Source: Aureibaculum luteum
GTDB lineage: Bacteria > Bacteroidota > Bacteroidia > Flavobacteriales > Flavobacteriaceae
Assembly: GCF_003449015.1 (NCBI RefSeq)
Contig: NZ_QRGD01000001.1
Location: 822,638-886,637, forward strand
DNA: 64,000 nt
Direction of reading: 5' to 3'
The notes beneath the pieces were generated by a model. That model worked only from the letters and a program-made list of their open reading frames with translations, did not search any database and was not told the DNA's origin. Below are positions 18,902-28,082 of this stretch, in pieces. The position numbers and the translations under genes were made by a program. How positions within the stretch are numbered: position 1 is the stretch's first letter; each line of letters starts with the position of its first letter.

Positions 18902-19396
18902 TTACATCTTTCTTAATTTCTTCTCCGCTTTTTCAAGATTCTCTTTTTGTTTATCTAATTTTTTAAGCCATTTCTCTTCATCTTGTGGTGATAATTTACC
19001 CTCCGTTTTTAGCTTCTCATATTTGGCAGTATCTTTTTTCAGCTTTTTTTGACTTTTTTCTAAATTACTCTGTGCTTTTTCTCTTTTTTGAACTGCTTTT
19101 TCAGCTTTCTTTTTCTTCTTTTCAGCCTTTTTCTTGTCTTTTTCTGCTTCTTTTTGCTTTTTCTCCGCTTTTTCCTTCTCTTTTTCAGCTTTTTCCAATT
19201 CAACCTTATGCTTTAATGCATCTTTAATGGCTGTTTGTTCAGATACCGTTAAATTAGGTGTTACATCAACACCGTCTAAAAAGATTAAATCTTTCTTAAT
19301 TTTATATTCTTTTCCTTGATATTCAACTTTTTGAGCAGATACTAGGGTAATCATTAATAATAATGAAAATGTAATCAGAAGTTTAATATGTTTCAT
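18902..19396 (-). CDS. Exported Lys/Glu-rich coiled-coil protein of unknown function
   Basis: I do not recognise a family. The 164-residue protein has a Sec signal peptide (to about 21, LVSAQ), then a short globular stretch (about 22-66) that reads like a small beta motif. A single long charged helix (about 67-164) follows, built of repeats of Ala-Glu-Lys-Lys-type heptads and nearly free of hydrophobic residues. The mature protein should be periplasmic or envelope-bound and very basic. Repeats of this type vary easily in length. It sits between the aminotransferase gene and the omega-amidase gene but has its own terminator. A spacer or envelope-tether role is speculation. Confidence 0.75.
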   Translation of the reverse strand: MKHIKLLITFSLLLMITLVSAQKVEYQGKEYKIKKDLIFLDGVDVTPNLTVSEQTAIKDALKHKVELEKAEKEKEKAEKKQKEAEKDKKKAEKKKKKAEKAVQKREKAQSNLEKSQKKLKKDTAKYEKLKTEGKLSPQDEEKWLKKLDKQKENLEKAEKKLRKM

Positions 19397-19457
19397 AATT
19401 GTATGTTTTTAAATTTTTTGTTTACACAAAGTTACTCAAAATAGTGAAGTGCTATAT

Positions 19458-20600
19458 TTATATTTTAGTTAAAATATATGTCGCTTTTTTTAATGTTTCA
19501 TTCTTTTTTGCAAAGCAAAATCGAATCATTTTTTGATCCATATTATCTGAATTAAAAACAGAAACAGGTATTGCAGCTATTTTATATTCTATAGCCAATC
19601 TTTTTACAAAATCGACATCGCCTTCATCACTTATAGCACTATAATCTAACAGTTGGAAATAGGTACCTTTAGAGGGGGTAAATTTAAACCTAGAATCTTT
19701 GATCTTATTTAAAAACAGATCGCGTTTGTCTTGATAAAACTGACTTAGATTTTTAAAATGACTTTCCACCTTCAAATATTCTGCAAAAGCTATTTGCATG
19801 GGATGATTCGCACAAAAAACATTGAACTGATGTACTTTTCTAAACTCGTTCATCAAATTAGCAGGAGCCGCACAATAACCCATTTTCCAACCCGTATTAT
19901 GAAATGTTTTACCAAACGATCCTACTACAAAAGTTCGTTCTTTTAAATACGAATATTTACAAGCACTATGATGTTTCAAATTGTCAAAAATAATATGCTC
20001 GTAAACCTCATCACTTAAAACAATAATATTGGTGTCTTTTACTAACTTTTCAAGTGCCAACATATCCATATTACTCCATAGAAATCCACTTGGATTATGC
20101 GGAGTGTTAATAATTATCATTTTGGTCTTCGAAGTAATTTTTTCCTTTACCTCTTGCCAATTAATTTTATAAGTTGGAGCTTTTAATTGCACATAAATGG
20201 GTTTACCATTATGTAACTCAATTGCCGGTTCGTAACAATCATAGGCTGGTTTAAAGATGATAACTTCGTCATCTTTACGAATAAAGGATGCTATAATTGT
20301 AAAAATAGCTTGTGTAGCACCTACAGTTACCGTAATTTCAGTGTCTGGATGGTATTTTACTCCGTATAACCCATCAATTTTGTTAGCAATTTGCTCTCTA
20401 AGTGTTAAAACACCAGCCATTGGTGCATATTGATTGTAACCCGAGTGCATTGCTTTGGTAACTAAATCTATTAGTTTTGAATCTGTATCAAAATCAGGAA
20501 AACCCTGTGAAAGATTTATAGCATTATGTTCTTTTGCCAAGGTATTCATTATCGTAAATATGGTCGTTTTTACACTTGGCAGCTTAGAGTTAATTTGCAT
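19458..20600 (-). CDS. Methionine/aromatic aminotransferase, KAT/YbdL-like
   Basis: A PLP-dependent fold-type I aminotransferase. YbdL-type enzymes transaminate methionine, glutamine and aromatic residues, and act in methionine salvage. The 380-residue protein opens with the family segment (SKLPSVKTTIFTIM) and has NLSQGFPDFD (about 37), NTPHNPSG (about 160), a PLP-Asp in LSDEVYEH (about 190) and the PLP-Lys motif SFGKTFHNTGWKMGY (about 220). The frame is open to 20633, but I chose ATG 20600, which gives the normal family N-terminus. The nearby omega-amidase gene would deal with the keto-acid or keto-amide by-products. Confidence 0.9.
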   Translation of the reverse strand: MQINSKLPSVKTTIFTIMNTLAKEHNAINLSQGFPDFDTDSKLIDLVTKAMHSGYNQYAPMAGVLTLREQIANKIDGLYGVKYHPDTEITVTVGATQAIFTIIASFIRKDDEVIIFKPAYDCYEPAIELHNGKPIYVQLKAPTYKINWQEVKEKITSKTKMIIINTPHNPSGFLWSNMDMLALEKLVKDTNIIVLSDEVYEHIIFDNLKHHSACKYSYLKERTFVVGSFGKTFHNTGWKMGYCAAPANLMNEFRKVHQFNVFCANHPMQIAFAEYLKVESHFKNLSQFYQDKRDLFLNKIKDSRFKFTPSKGTYFQLLDYSAISDEGDVDFVKRLAIEYKIAAIPVSVFNSDNMDQKMIRFCFAKKNETLKKATYILTKI

Positions 20601-20656
20601 ATTACATTTTAAGGCATAATATAGTAAATTCATTAATTAATGAACTGACTTTTTTT

Positions 20657-20664
20657 TATCTTTG
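20657..20664 (+). promoter_or_regulatory. Promoter -7 box of the S46 peptidase gene
   Basis: TATCTTTG fits TAnnTTTG. It overlaps the TTG at 20662 that would be the longest start, so that codon would not be in the mRNA; translation from 20680 or 20686 follows. Confidence 0.5.
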
Positions 20665-20679
20665 ATTGAATTTAAAACA

Positions 20680-22776
20680 ATGGCAATGAAATTTTTTAAA
20701 ATACTAGTATTTTTAATATCAGTACAACTTTCTGCTCAACAAGGTGGTATGTGGATTCCTTCTTTACTTGAAGGTATGAATGAACAGGAAATGCAAGCAC
20801 TTGGTAGTAAACTATCAGCAAAGGATATTTATGATGTTAATAATTCAAGTTTAAAAGACGCCATTGGTCATTTTAATGGTGGCTGTACGAGTGAAGTTAT
20901 TTCACCACAAGGATTATTATTAACCAATCACCATTGTGGATTTAGTCAAATACAGTCACATTCTTCCTTAGAAAATGATTATTTAAAGGATGGTTTTTGG
21001 GCTATGAACATGTCAGAAGAATTACCTAATAAAGGCCTTTATGTTGAGTTTATTGTTCGTATTGAAGATGTAACCAATGCCATATTAAATGGTGTAACGG
21101 ATGTTATGTCTGAAAAAGAAAAGCAATCCTTAACAGATAAAAACAGTAACGCCGTCCAAAAAAAGGCAAAAAAGGAAGCTTGGCAAGACACAAAAGTAAA
21201 ATCGTTTTTTCAAGGAAATCAGTATTTTCTTTTTGTAACGGAACGTTTTGAGGATATAAGATTAGTTGGTGCACCACCAACAAGTATTGGTAAATTTGGT
21301 TCAGATACTGACAATTGGGTTTGGCCAAGACATACCGGAGATTTCTCTATATTTAGAATTTATGCAGATAAAAATAATCGTCCAGCTTCCTATTCTAAAG
21401 ATAATGTTCCTTATAAATCAAAGCACTTTTTGCCTATTTCACTTGATGGTGTTGCCGAAGGTGATTTTACAATGGTTTTTGGTTTCCCTGGAAGTACAGA
21501 TGAATACTTACCGGCGGTTGCCATTGCACAAACTGTAGAAAAAATAAATCCTAGTAATATTGCCATACGCGAGGCTGCCTTAAAGGTTATTGATGCAGCA
21601 ATGAAAAGTGACGATAAAATCAGGATTCAATACGCTTCTAAACAAGCAAGAATTGCCAATTCATGGAAAAAATGGATAGGTGAAAATCTAGGTCTTAAAA
21701 AAAGTAATGCAGTTGCAAAAAGACAAAATTTTGAATTTGAATTTACCAAAGCAGTAAAAGCAAAAAAACTTGAAAGTAAGTATGGAAATTTATTGTCAAA
21801 ATTTGAAAAATTATATGCCGAAATTGAACCGTATGCAATTAAACGTTCAAATTTTTCAGAAGCATTTATTCGCAACAATGAATTGATGCAAATGATGTTT
21901 AGGTTAACACAGCTTGAAGCCGCTGCAAATCAGAACAAAAAAGGTTTTGAAAAGGTTAGAACTTCAATGATATCTAGAGTAAAAAGTATTCACAAAAATT
22001 ATAATGTTGATGTTGATAAGGGCGTTTTTGAAGCCATTATGCCTTTATATACTGATGACGTTGATGCTTCCATTTATGATAATACCAATTTTACCAATTT
22101 AGATAAAGCACTAGAAGCTTTAGAAGGAAGTGCTGATGAAGTGGTAAAAAAACTGAATACTGATGCAGCTTATCAATATGCAAAGCCTTTTATTGTTGAA
22201 TTTTACTCGAAAATTGAACCAGAGTATCAACGTATTAATACTGAAATAAACGCTTATCAGAAAGAATATATGCAAGCCCAAATGGAAGTTTTACCAAATG
22301 AAAGGTATTTTCCAGATGCAAATAGTACATTGCGAGTTACTTATGGACAAGTAAAAGGATATGAACCTAGAGATGCTGTTTATTACGAACCTGTTACTTA
22401 TCTAGATGGTGTTATTGAAAAGTATGTTCCTGGTGATTATGAGTTTGATGTTCCTCAAAAATTGCAAGAATTATATAAAAATAAAGATTATGGTCAGTAT
22501 GCCGATGATAATGGTAAAGTTCCCATTTGCTTTTTAGGTACGAACCACACTACGGGTGGTAATTCCGGTAGCCCAGCGATTGATGCTGAAGGAAACTTAG
22601 TAGGCTTAAATTTTGATCGTGTTTGGGAAGGCACTATGAGTGATTATTATTATGACCCTGAAATTTGTAGAAACATTATGGTAGACCTCCGTTACGTCCT
22701 TTTTATAGTGGATAAATATGCTGGAGCAAAACATTTAATTAATGAAATGAAGTTAGTACACCCTAAACAAAAATAA
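20680..22776 (+). CDS. S46 family dipeptidyl peptidase, DPP11-type (Asp/Glu-specific)
   Basis: S46 enzymes remove dipeptides from the N-terminus of peptides in the periplasm, feeding amino-acid-fermenting or protein-degrading Bacteroidota. About 698 residues with a signal peptide (KILVFLISVQLSAQQ). The catalytic His is in TNHHCG (about 87) and the Ser in GGNSGSPAID (about 625). Just after it the sequence reads NFDRVWEG: Arg at this position marks DPP11 (acidic P1), whereas DPP7 has Gly. Start at 20680, or 20686, because a promoter box covers the longer TTG start. A leucine-rich-repeat protein gene follows after 20 nt, probably co-transcribed. Confidence 0.9.
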   Translation: MAMKFFKILVFLISVQLSAQQGGMWIPSLLEGMNEQEMQALGSKLSAKDIYDVNNSSLKDAIGHFNGGCTSEVISPQGLLLTNHHCGFSQIQSHSSLENDYLKDGFWAMNMSEELPNKGLYVEFIVRIEDVTNAILNGVTDVMSEKEKQSLTDKNSNAVQKKAKKEAWQDTKVKSFFQGNQYFLFVTERFEDIRLVGAPPTSIGKFGSDTDNWVWPRHTGDFSIFRIYADKNNRPASYSKDNVPYKSKHFLPISLDGVAEGDFTMVFGFPGSTDEYLPAVAIAQTVEKINPSNIAIREAALKVIDAAMKSDDKIRIQYASKQARIANSWKKWIGENLGLKKSNAVAKRQNFEFEFTKAVKAKKLESKYGNLLSKFEKLYAEIEPYAIKRSNFSEAFIRNNELMQMMFRLTQLEAAANQNKKGFEKVRTSMISRVKSIHKNYNVDVDKGVFEAIMPLYTDDVDASIYDNTNFTNLDKALEALEGSADEVVKKLNTDAAYQYAKPFIVEFYSKIEPEYQRINTEINAYQKEYMQAQMEVLPNERYFPDANSTLRVTYGQVKGYEPRDAVYYEPVTYLDGVIEKYVPGDYEFDVPQKLQELYKNKDYGQYADDNGKVPICFLGTNHTTGGNSGSPAIDAEGNLVGLNFDRVWEGTMSDYYYDPEICRNIMVDLRYVLFIVDKYAGAKHLINEMKLVHPKQK

Positions 22777-22796
22777 ATAACCCTGTTACAATTTTA

Positions 22797-24071
22797 ATGT
22801 TTATCAAACCCCAAAAGAAACCGCTAACAAAAGCAACTAAGGTACTTGTACTCATATTGTTTTTGGTTATAAGCAATTCTTTTGCTCAAAACACAACGAT
22901 ACCAGATCGCAATTTTGAACAAGCTTTAATAGACTTAGGTTTTGATACAGGTATTATAGATGGGTCTGTACCCACAGACAATATAAAAACTATTACCTCA
23001 TTAAATGTTTCAAATAAAAATATTTCTGATCTTACAGGTATTCAAGATTTTGTAGCCCTTATTAATCTTTCATGTGCATCTAACAATTTAACAAATTTAG
23101 ATCTCAGTGAAAATACCAAATTGACAAAGTTAATTTGTTCTAGTAATCAATTAGTAGACATAAACATAAATAAAAATGTACTTCTAAATTGGTTGGATTG
23201 TTCTAAGAATAATATATCTCATTTAGATCTAAGACAAAACACAGCGTTAGTAACATTTTATTGCTACCAGAACCAGCTTTTGAATTTAAACATAAGTCAA
23301 AATGTGCTTTTGACCAATTTACAGTGTTACAGAAATCAATTGCAGGGTTTAGATATAACTCAAAATACAGCATTAACTTTTCTTTTCTGTGCTTTTAATA
23401 ACCTTACCAGCTTAGATGTAAGTAAGAATGTTGCTTTGAAAAACCTATACTGTTACAGCAATCAACTCACTGAATTAGATGTTAGCCAAAATAAGGAGCT
23501 TATACTTTTAGATTGTTTTGGAAATCAACTTACAAATTTAGATGTAAGTCAAAACACTAATTTGGTGCAATTATACTGTTACAACAATGAAATTAAAAGT
23601 TTAGATCTCAGCCAAAATACAGTGTTAAGAATGTTTAATTGTTCAAATAATCAGTTATCAAGTTTAAATATTAAAAGTGGAGCGAATGCAAACATAAACC
23701 GCTTCTTTGCTCAGAATAATTCTGATTTAGAATGTATAACTGTAGATGACTCAAGCTATTCTACTTTAAATTGGTTAAATGTTGATACTCAAGTTACGTT
23801 TAGTTTAAATTGTAATCCGCTGAGTACAACTGATTTTGACCTCGATAAATTTAGAATATATCCAAACCCTGTTCAAAGTGAACTTAATGTCTCTATTTCT
23901 GATTACGCAAATTACACATTAGTTAACTCCAATGGACAAATTATTTTAAAAGGTGTTTTAGCCATTGGAGATAACAAGATAAACGTAACTAATATTACGA
24001 GTGGGCTATACTTTCTTATGATTAAAACGATAACAGGAGCTATTACTTCCAAGAAAGTAATAAAGTATTGA
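22797..24071 (+). CDS. Secreted leucine-rich-repeat protein with T9SS sorting domain
   Basis: The 424-residue protein has a basic N-terminus and signal peptide (to about 31, NSFAQ). A short cap resembling internalin-type starts (IPDRNFEQALIDLGFD) follows, then about ten tandem repeats of 21 residues (about 65-300) of the form LDVSQNxxLxxLxCxxNQLTN. A Cys at a fixed place in most repeats gives a cysteine ladder. The last 80 residues are a type A sorting domain (IYPNPVQSE, ending SKKVIKY), so it is sent to the cell surface by type IX secretion. A binding or adhesion role is likely; the partner is unknown. Its stop is one base from the stop of the converging M28 gene. Confidence 0.87.
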   Translation: MFIKPQKKPLTKATKVLVLILFLVISNSFAQNTTIPDRNFEQALIDLGFDTGIIDGSVPTDNIKTITSLNVSNKNISDLTGIQDFVALINLSCASNNLTNLDLSENTKLTKLICSSNQLVDININKNVLLNWLDCSKNNISHLDLRQNTALVTFYCYQNQLLNLNISQNVLLTNLQCYRNQLQGLDITQNTALTFLFCAFNNLTSLDVSKNVALKNLYCYSNQLTELDVSQNKELILLDCFGNQLTNLDVSQNTNLVQLYCYNNEIKSLDLSQNTVLRMFNCSNNQLSSLNIKSGANANINRFFAQNNSDLECITVDDSSYSTLNWLNVDTQVTFSLNCNPLSTTDFDLDKFRIYPNPVQSELNVSISDYANYTLVNSNGQIILKGVLAIGDNKINVTNITSGLYFLMIKTITGAITSKKVIKY

Positions 24072-24072
24072 T

Positions 24073-25020
24073 TTACTCTAACCTTTCATCCAAATCTTCA
24101 AAAACAGAAATTATTACTTGGACAGCCTTTGAATAAAATTCAGGATGAATATTTACAAATTCATCTGTTTCTTTGTGATAATCTTTATGGTCTTCTACTC
24201 CAAAATATAAAAACGGAATTTCTTTTTTATGAAACGATCCATGGTCAGATGAATTTGTCCAATTTTGAGCAGTGTCAGAACCATCATGACCAATTAATAA
24301 TTTAAAACCTTCTGGAAGTTGAGCTTCTGTAATTGCCGGTTTTAGATTTTCATAAAACCGTGTTCCAACTACATAAAGTTCATTTTTAGTACTTCTACTG
24401 ATCATATCCATATTAAGGTTTACCAATATATTTTCTTTTCCAATTATCGGATGATCAACATAGTATTTTGATCCTTGAAGTCCCATTTCTTCAGCGTCAA
24501 AAGCGGCTAAAATAATAGAATGATTGGGTGGGTTTTTCTTAAAACATTCCGCAAAACTAAATAACGCACTGGTTCCCGAAGCATCATCATCAGCTCCATT
24601 AAAAACAACACCATCTCTAATTCCTAAATGATCGTAATGTGCAGAAATAACAATGTATTTATCAGGATTTTTAACACCCTTAATTAAACCTAAGACATTT
24701 ACACCATTATTCCTTATGCTATCTCTTCTACCCATAAAAGAAAATGATTGATTGTAGGTTTTTGACAAAGGCAATACACCTAGTTGCTTAAATTTGGAAG
24801 TAATATAATTTCTTGCCTTTAAAGAGCCTTCTGAACCAGTTTTGCGACCTTCATAAGCATCCGAGGACAATACTTCAATATGATGCAACAAGGAATCTTT
24901 AGAAAATCCAATTGATGATACTGAATTATCTACAGCACTATCAGATGTATTAGATTGTGATTTGCAACCTAACCATATGAATGAAAACACTAATACATAA
25001 AAAAAGCTTCGTAAGTTCAT
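24073..25020 (-). CDS. M28 family zinc aminopeptidase, lipoprotein
   Basis: The 315-residue protein begins with a lipoprotein signal (IWLGC, Cys19). The M28 metal-binding set is complete: His and Asp in SAHYDHLG (about 128), Asp in NGADDDASGTSA (about 141), Glu-Glu in DAEEMGLQGS (about 174), Asp in LNMDMISR (about 200) and His in SSDHGSF (about 255). It should release N-terminal amino acids from peptides at the membrane. This fits with the S46 peptidase and the secreted endopeptidase as parts of protein digestion. A promoter with -7 box TATTTTTG lies 28 nt upstream of the ATG. Confidence 0.92.
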   Translation of the reverse strand: MNLRSFFYVLVFSFIWLGCKSQSNTSDSAVDNSVSSIGFSKDSLLHHIEVLSSDAYEGRKTGSEGSLKARNYITSKFKQLGVLPLSKTYNQSFSFMGRRDSIRNNGVNVLGLIKGVKNPDKYIVISAHYDHLGIRDGVVFNGADDDASGTSALFSFAECFKKNPPNHSIILAAFDAEEMGLQGSKYYVDHPIIGKENILVNLNMDMISRSTKNELYVVGTRFYENLKPAITEAQLPEGFKLLIGHDGSDTAQNWTNSSDHGSFHKKEIPFLYFGVEDHKDYHKETDEFVNIHPEFYSKAVQVIISVFEDLDERLE

Positions 25021-25047
25021 AAGATTGAATTTTTTAAGTTCTTAGCT

Positions 25048-25080
25048 CAAAAATAAGGAATATTTATCTCTATACTACAA
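25048..25080 (-). promoter_or_regulatory. Promoter of the M28 peptidase gene
   Basis: On the minus strand, TTG (25080-25078), spacer 22 nt, TATTTTTG (25055-25048). Confidence 0.5.
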
Positions 25081-25224
25081 TATGATTGCGATGGCTCTCT
25101 GTTTTAAACTTAAAAATATAAACTCAATTGATGCTGGCACTATTTTCTAAAGATAATTCTTTAAGACATTCAACTTTGCAAGTGCAATTTTTTTATTTAT
25201 TCTACCTAAATAGATTAAAATTAT

Positions 25225-26400
25225 TTACTTCAGAACCATAGTTTCTTTAGAAAATTGTTTAAGGCTAAAGAATACTGCCATTACTGCCAAGAGTATTAGT
25301 GAACCAACTACTACCAAATACTGAGATAATTGAATAGTGCCTGCTATAATTTCCTTAGTGGCTAAAGCAATGTTTAAAATAGGTATCCATGCGGTTTGCC
25401 AAGTGAGTTCTACTCCAGGCATTAAAGCAATCATAGCGGGTATAATAATGACAAAGGTCAAAGGTGTAACGTAACTTTGTGCTTCTTTAAAACTACTTGC
25501 TCTAACCACAATAGCAGACAATAAGCCTGCAAAAAAGATACTTAAAGGAATCAACATTGCAAATAGCATCAAAATAAATTTAAGACCTAAAAGGTCATTA
25601 ATCACATTTAAAAAATCTTGCGGTATATCATCAATAAATTTTAAACTTAAAAACATACCAGCAATAGCCATAATAGCGGCAGCAATGCCGACCAAAGCAA
25701 TGGTAATGGTTTTCCCTATAAGTATTTTAAACCGTGAAGCAGGTACCGTTAATAAGGTTTCCAACGTACCACGTTCTTTTTCACCCGTAATTAAATCTAA
25801 GGCAGGATACATACAACCTGTAAAACAAAGGATAATAAAAATATAGGGGATAAAACCTCCTATCATTTTTCCAATTTGCTCTTTTGATGAAGCAATATCA
25901 ATTTTTACAACAGAGAGTGGTTCTAATGTTTCAGATGAAATGTTTAATTGTTTAATTCTATCATTCATAACGACAGCCTTATAATTATCAAGTTTTTCCC
26001 TAATTCTTTTTTCCACCAATAAATTGGTTGACTTATAATATAGTTTTAAACCACCTGAGCTTAATGTTGAAATTTTCTCGTTAAAATCAGTATCAAATTC
26101 TAATAAGGCATCAATACTTCCATTTTCAATTGAATCGTTAACTCCAGCCAAAACAACATTATCTACCACTAAAAATGTACTATCATTAAATTGTGAAACT
26201 ATATTCTCTGGTGCACCTATCAAAGCTACTTTGAGTTGTTTGCTTTGCTCTTTATCCATTAAATTTTTTTGCAATTTTGTAACTCCTAATATAATCAAGG
26301 GCATTGCTAATGCGGGCAATAGAATGGCAGAAATTAATGTTTTTCTATCTCTTAATGTATCTGTAAGCTCTTTTTTTATAACCGTAAATATAGTTTTCAT
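25225..26400 (-). CDS. ABC-2 type permease, NatB-like
   Basis: The 391-residue membrane subunit of an ABC exporter. It has one N-terminal transmembrane helix (about 20-40), a periplasmic loop of about 140 residues, then five or six helices from about 180. The conserved GEKERGTLETLLTVPASR motif of NatB-type permeases follows the second helix (about 205). With the ATPase gene 4 nt upstream it forms a two-gene exporter. In B. subtilis the related NatAB exports sodium. The substrate here is not shown by the sequence. Confidence 0.88.
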   Translation of the reverse strand: MKTIFTVIKKELTDTLRDRKTLISAILLPALAMPLIILGVTKLQKNLMDKEQSKQLKVALIGAPENIVSQFNDSTFLVVDNVVLAGVNDSIENGSIDALLEFDTDFNEKISTLSSGGLKLYYKSTNLLVEKRIREKLDNYKAVVMNDRIKQLNISSETLEPLSVVKIDIASSKEQIGKMIGGFIPYIFIILCFTGCMYPALDLITGEKERGTLETLLTVPASRFKILIGKTITIALVGIAAAIMAIAGMFLSLKFIDDIPQDFLNVINDLLGLKFILMLFAMLIPLSIFFAGLLSAIVVRASSFKEAQSYVTPLTFVIIIPAMIALMPGVELTWQTAWIPILNIALATKEIIAGTIQLSQYLVVVGSLILLAVMAVFFSLKQFSKETMVLK

Positions 26401-26404
26401 AGGT

Positions 26405-27169
26405 TTAGTTGTTTTGGTTTACAATGTTTATAAAAGCTTCAGTTAATGATTTACCTTCAGATTGTTTTCTATAAGCATCCATTGTATCATTATAAATTAG
26501 ATTTCCTTTAGCAATAATGGCAAGGTCATCACATAGGAGATCTACTTCACTCATGATATGAGAAGAGAAAATAACCGTTTTTCCATCTTTTTTACATTGT
26601 CTGATGAGTTCAATAATACTATTGGCAGTAATTACATCTAATCCAGAGGTAGGTTCATCAAAAATAACTACACTAGGGTCATGAATCATACTTCTTGCTA
26701 TAGAAACTTTTTGTTTCATACCCGTGGAGAGTTGACCAATACGTTTTTTAGAAAATTCATTAATGTTTAATTGTTCAAATAGATTTTCTTTACGTTCATT
26801 AAATAAAGAACGTTCCATACCGTGTAAATCTGCAAAATATTTTACAATTTCACCTGGTGTCAATCGATCATAAAGGTTTGTAGAACCTGTTAAAAAACCT
26901 ATTTTTCTTCTAACTTCTTGTGGATTGTCAATAACACTGACGCCATCTACCTTAATATCACCAGACGATGGTTTTAAAATAGTAGAAACCATTCTTAACA
27001 AACTTGTTTTACCAGCACCATTTGGACCTAGCAATGAAAATACACGGCCTGGTTTACAAATAAAACTCACATTATTGACGGCAGCAACTGAAGTGCTATT
27101 GGTTTGTAATTCTTTGCGTTGCTTTTTACTTAAAGCATATTGCTTTGTAATATTCTCGACGTTAATCAT
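26405..27169 (-). CDS. ABC transporter ATP-binding protein, NatA-like
   Basis: The 254-residue ATPase has Walker A GPNGAGKTS (48-56), Q-loop near GFLTGSTNLYDRLTP (about 92), signature QLSTGMKQKVSIAR (about 144), Walker B VVIFDEPTSGLD (about 166) and switch His in SSHIMSEVD (about 201). It pairs with the NatB-like permease downstream, from which it is separated by 4 nt. The domain order and short length fit a NatA-type exporter ATPase. Confidence 0.93.
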   Translation of the reverse strand: MINVENITKQYALSKKQRKELQTNSTSVAAVNNVSFICKPGRVFSLLGPNGAGKTSLLRMVSTILKPSSGDIKVDGVSVIDNPQEVRRKIGFLTGSTNLYDRLTPGEIVKYFADLHGMERSLFNERKENLFEQLNINEFSKKRIGQLSTGMKQKVSIARSMIHDPSVVIFDEPTSGLDVITANSIIELIRQCKKDGKTVIFSSHIMSEVDLLCDDLAIIAKGNLIYNDTMDAYRKQSEGKSLTEAFINIVNQNN

Positions 27170-27265
27170 GAGGTTATTTGTTAATTTAGTTACTTAGTTA
27201 GTAGTAAAAATTTAGTATTTGTTACAAAATAGTAAGATTTGTAATTTACCTTATTTCGGTAAAAA

Positions 27266-27302
27266 GAAAATCCCAAAAACCTTGATTGGAATTTGGGATT
27301 TA
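27266..27302 (-). terminator. Rho-independent terminator of the sdhCAB operon
   Basis: AAATCCCAAA-type arms pair around a 14-nt loop; on the minus strand TTTTCTTTTT follows, 26 nt after the sdhB stop. Confidence 0.8.
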
Positions 27303-27327
27303 TTCATTTATTTTTAAATTTAAAATA

Positions 27328-28074
27328 TTAACCTTTCATACTAGCAGATAAATATTCTCTATTCATTCTTGCAATATTTTCTAATGAAATTCCTTTGGGG
27401 CATTCAACTTCGCATGCTCCTGTGTTTGTACAATTTCCGAAGCCTTCTTCATCCATTTGTTTTACCATGTTTAGTACACGCTCTGTAGCTTCTACTTTAC
27501 CTTGTGGTAATAATGCAAACTGAGATACTTTTGCACCAACAAATAACATCGCACTAGAATTTTTACAACTAGCTACACATGCTCCGCAACCAATACAAGC
27601 TGCAGCATCCATTGCTTTATCAGCGTCATGTTTAGAAATCGGTATTCCATTTGCATCTTGAGTGTTTCCAGAAGTATTAACTGAAATATAACCACCAGCT
27701 TGCTGAATACGTTCAAAAGCTGTTCTATCTACTACTAAATCTTTTATAACAGGAAAAGCTTTTGCCCTCCATGGCTCAATTGTTATTGTTTCACCATCAT
27801 GAAACATACGCATATGCAACTGACAAGTAGTAATTCCTCTATCTGGCCCATGAGCCTCTCCATTTATGTGTAAAGAACACATACCGCAAATACCCTCTCT
27901 ACAATCGTGGTCAAAAGCTACTGGCTCCTCGTTTTTAGCAACCAGTTGCTCATTTAACACATCCATCATTTCTAAAAACGACATATGTTCTGAGATGTCA
28001 GTTACTTTATATTCGACCATTTGACCCTTGGTTTTTGAGTCTTTTTGTCTCCAGATTTTTAACGTTAAATTCAT
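27328..28074 (-). CDS. sdhB: Succinate dehydrogenase/fumarate reductase iron-sulfur subunit
   Basis: SdhB passes electrons from the FAD of SdhA to the membrane cytochrome b. The 248-residue protein has the N-terminal 2Fe-2S ferredoxin domain (cysteines in [10 protein letters not shown], about 58-67, and a later Cys in TTCQLH). The C-terminal 4Fe-4S/3Fe-4S domain has [11 protein letters not shown] (about 154) and [15 protein letters not shown] (about 211). It is the last gene of a C-A-B operon, 8 nt after sdhA, closed by a terminator. This order with a single cytochrome subunit is the b558 type found in Bacteroidota. Confidence 0.95.
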   Translation of the reverse strand: MNLTLKIWRQKDSKTKGQMVEYKVTDISEHMSFLEMMDVLNEQLVAKNEEPVAFDHDCREGICGMCSLHINGEAHGPDRGITTCQLHMRMFHDGETITIEPWRAKAFPVIKDLVVDRTAFERIQQAGGYISVNTSGNTQDANGIPISKHDADKAMDAAACIGCGACVASCKNSSAMLFVGAKVSQFALLPQGKVEATERVLNMVKQMDEEGFGNCTNTGACEVECPKGISLENIARMNREYLSASMKG

Positions 28075-28082
28075 AATGTATC

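Noticed and set aside
18985..19319. Phe/Ser-rich frames on the plus strand
   Set aside because: They are the complement of the Lys/Glu repeats and show only the biased mirror composition.
25081..25224. Possible small gene or RNA between the ABC permease and M28 genes
   Set aside because: No open frame with a start signal and no stable hairpin; only AT-rich spacer plus the M28 promoter nearby.
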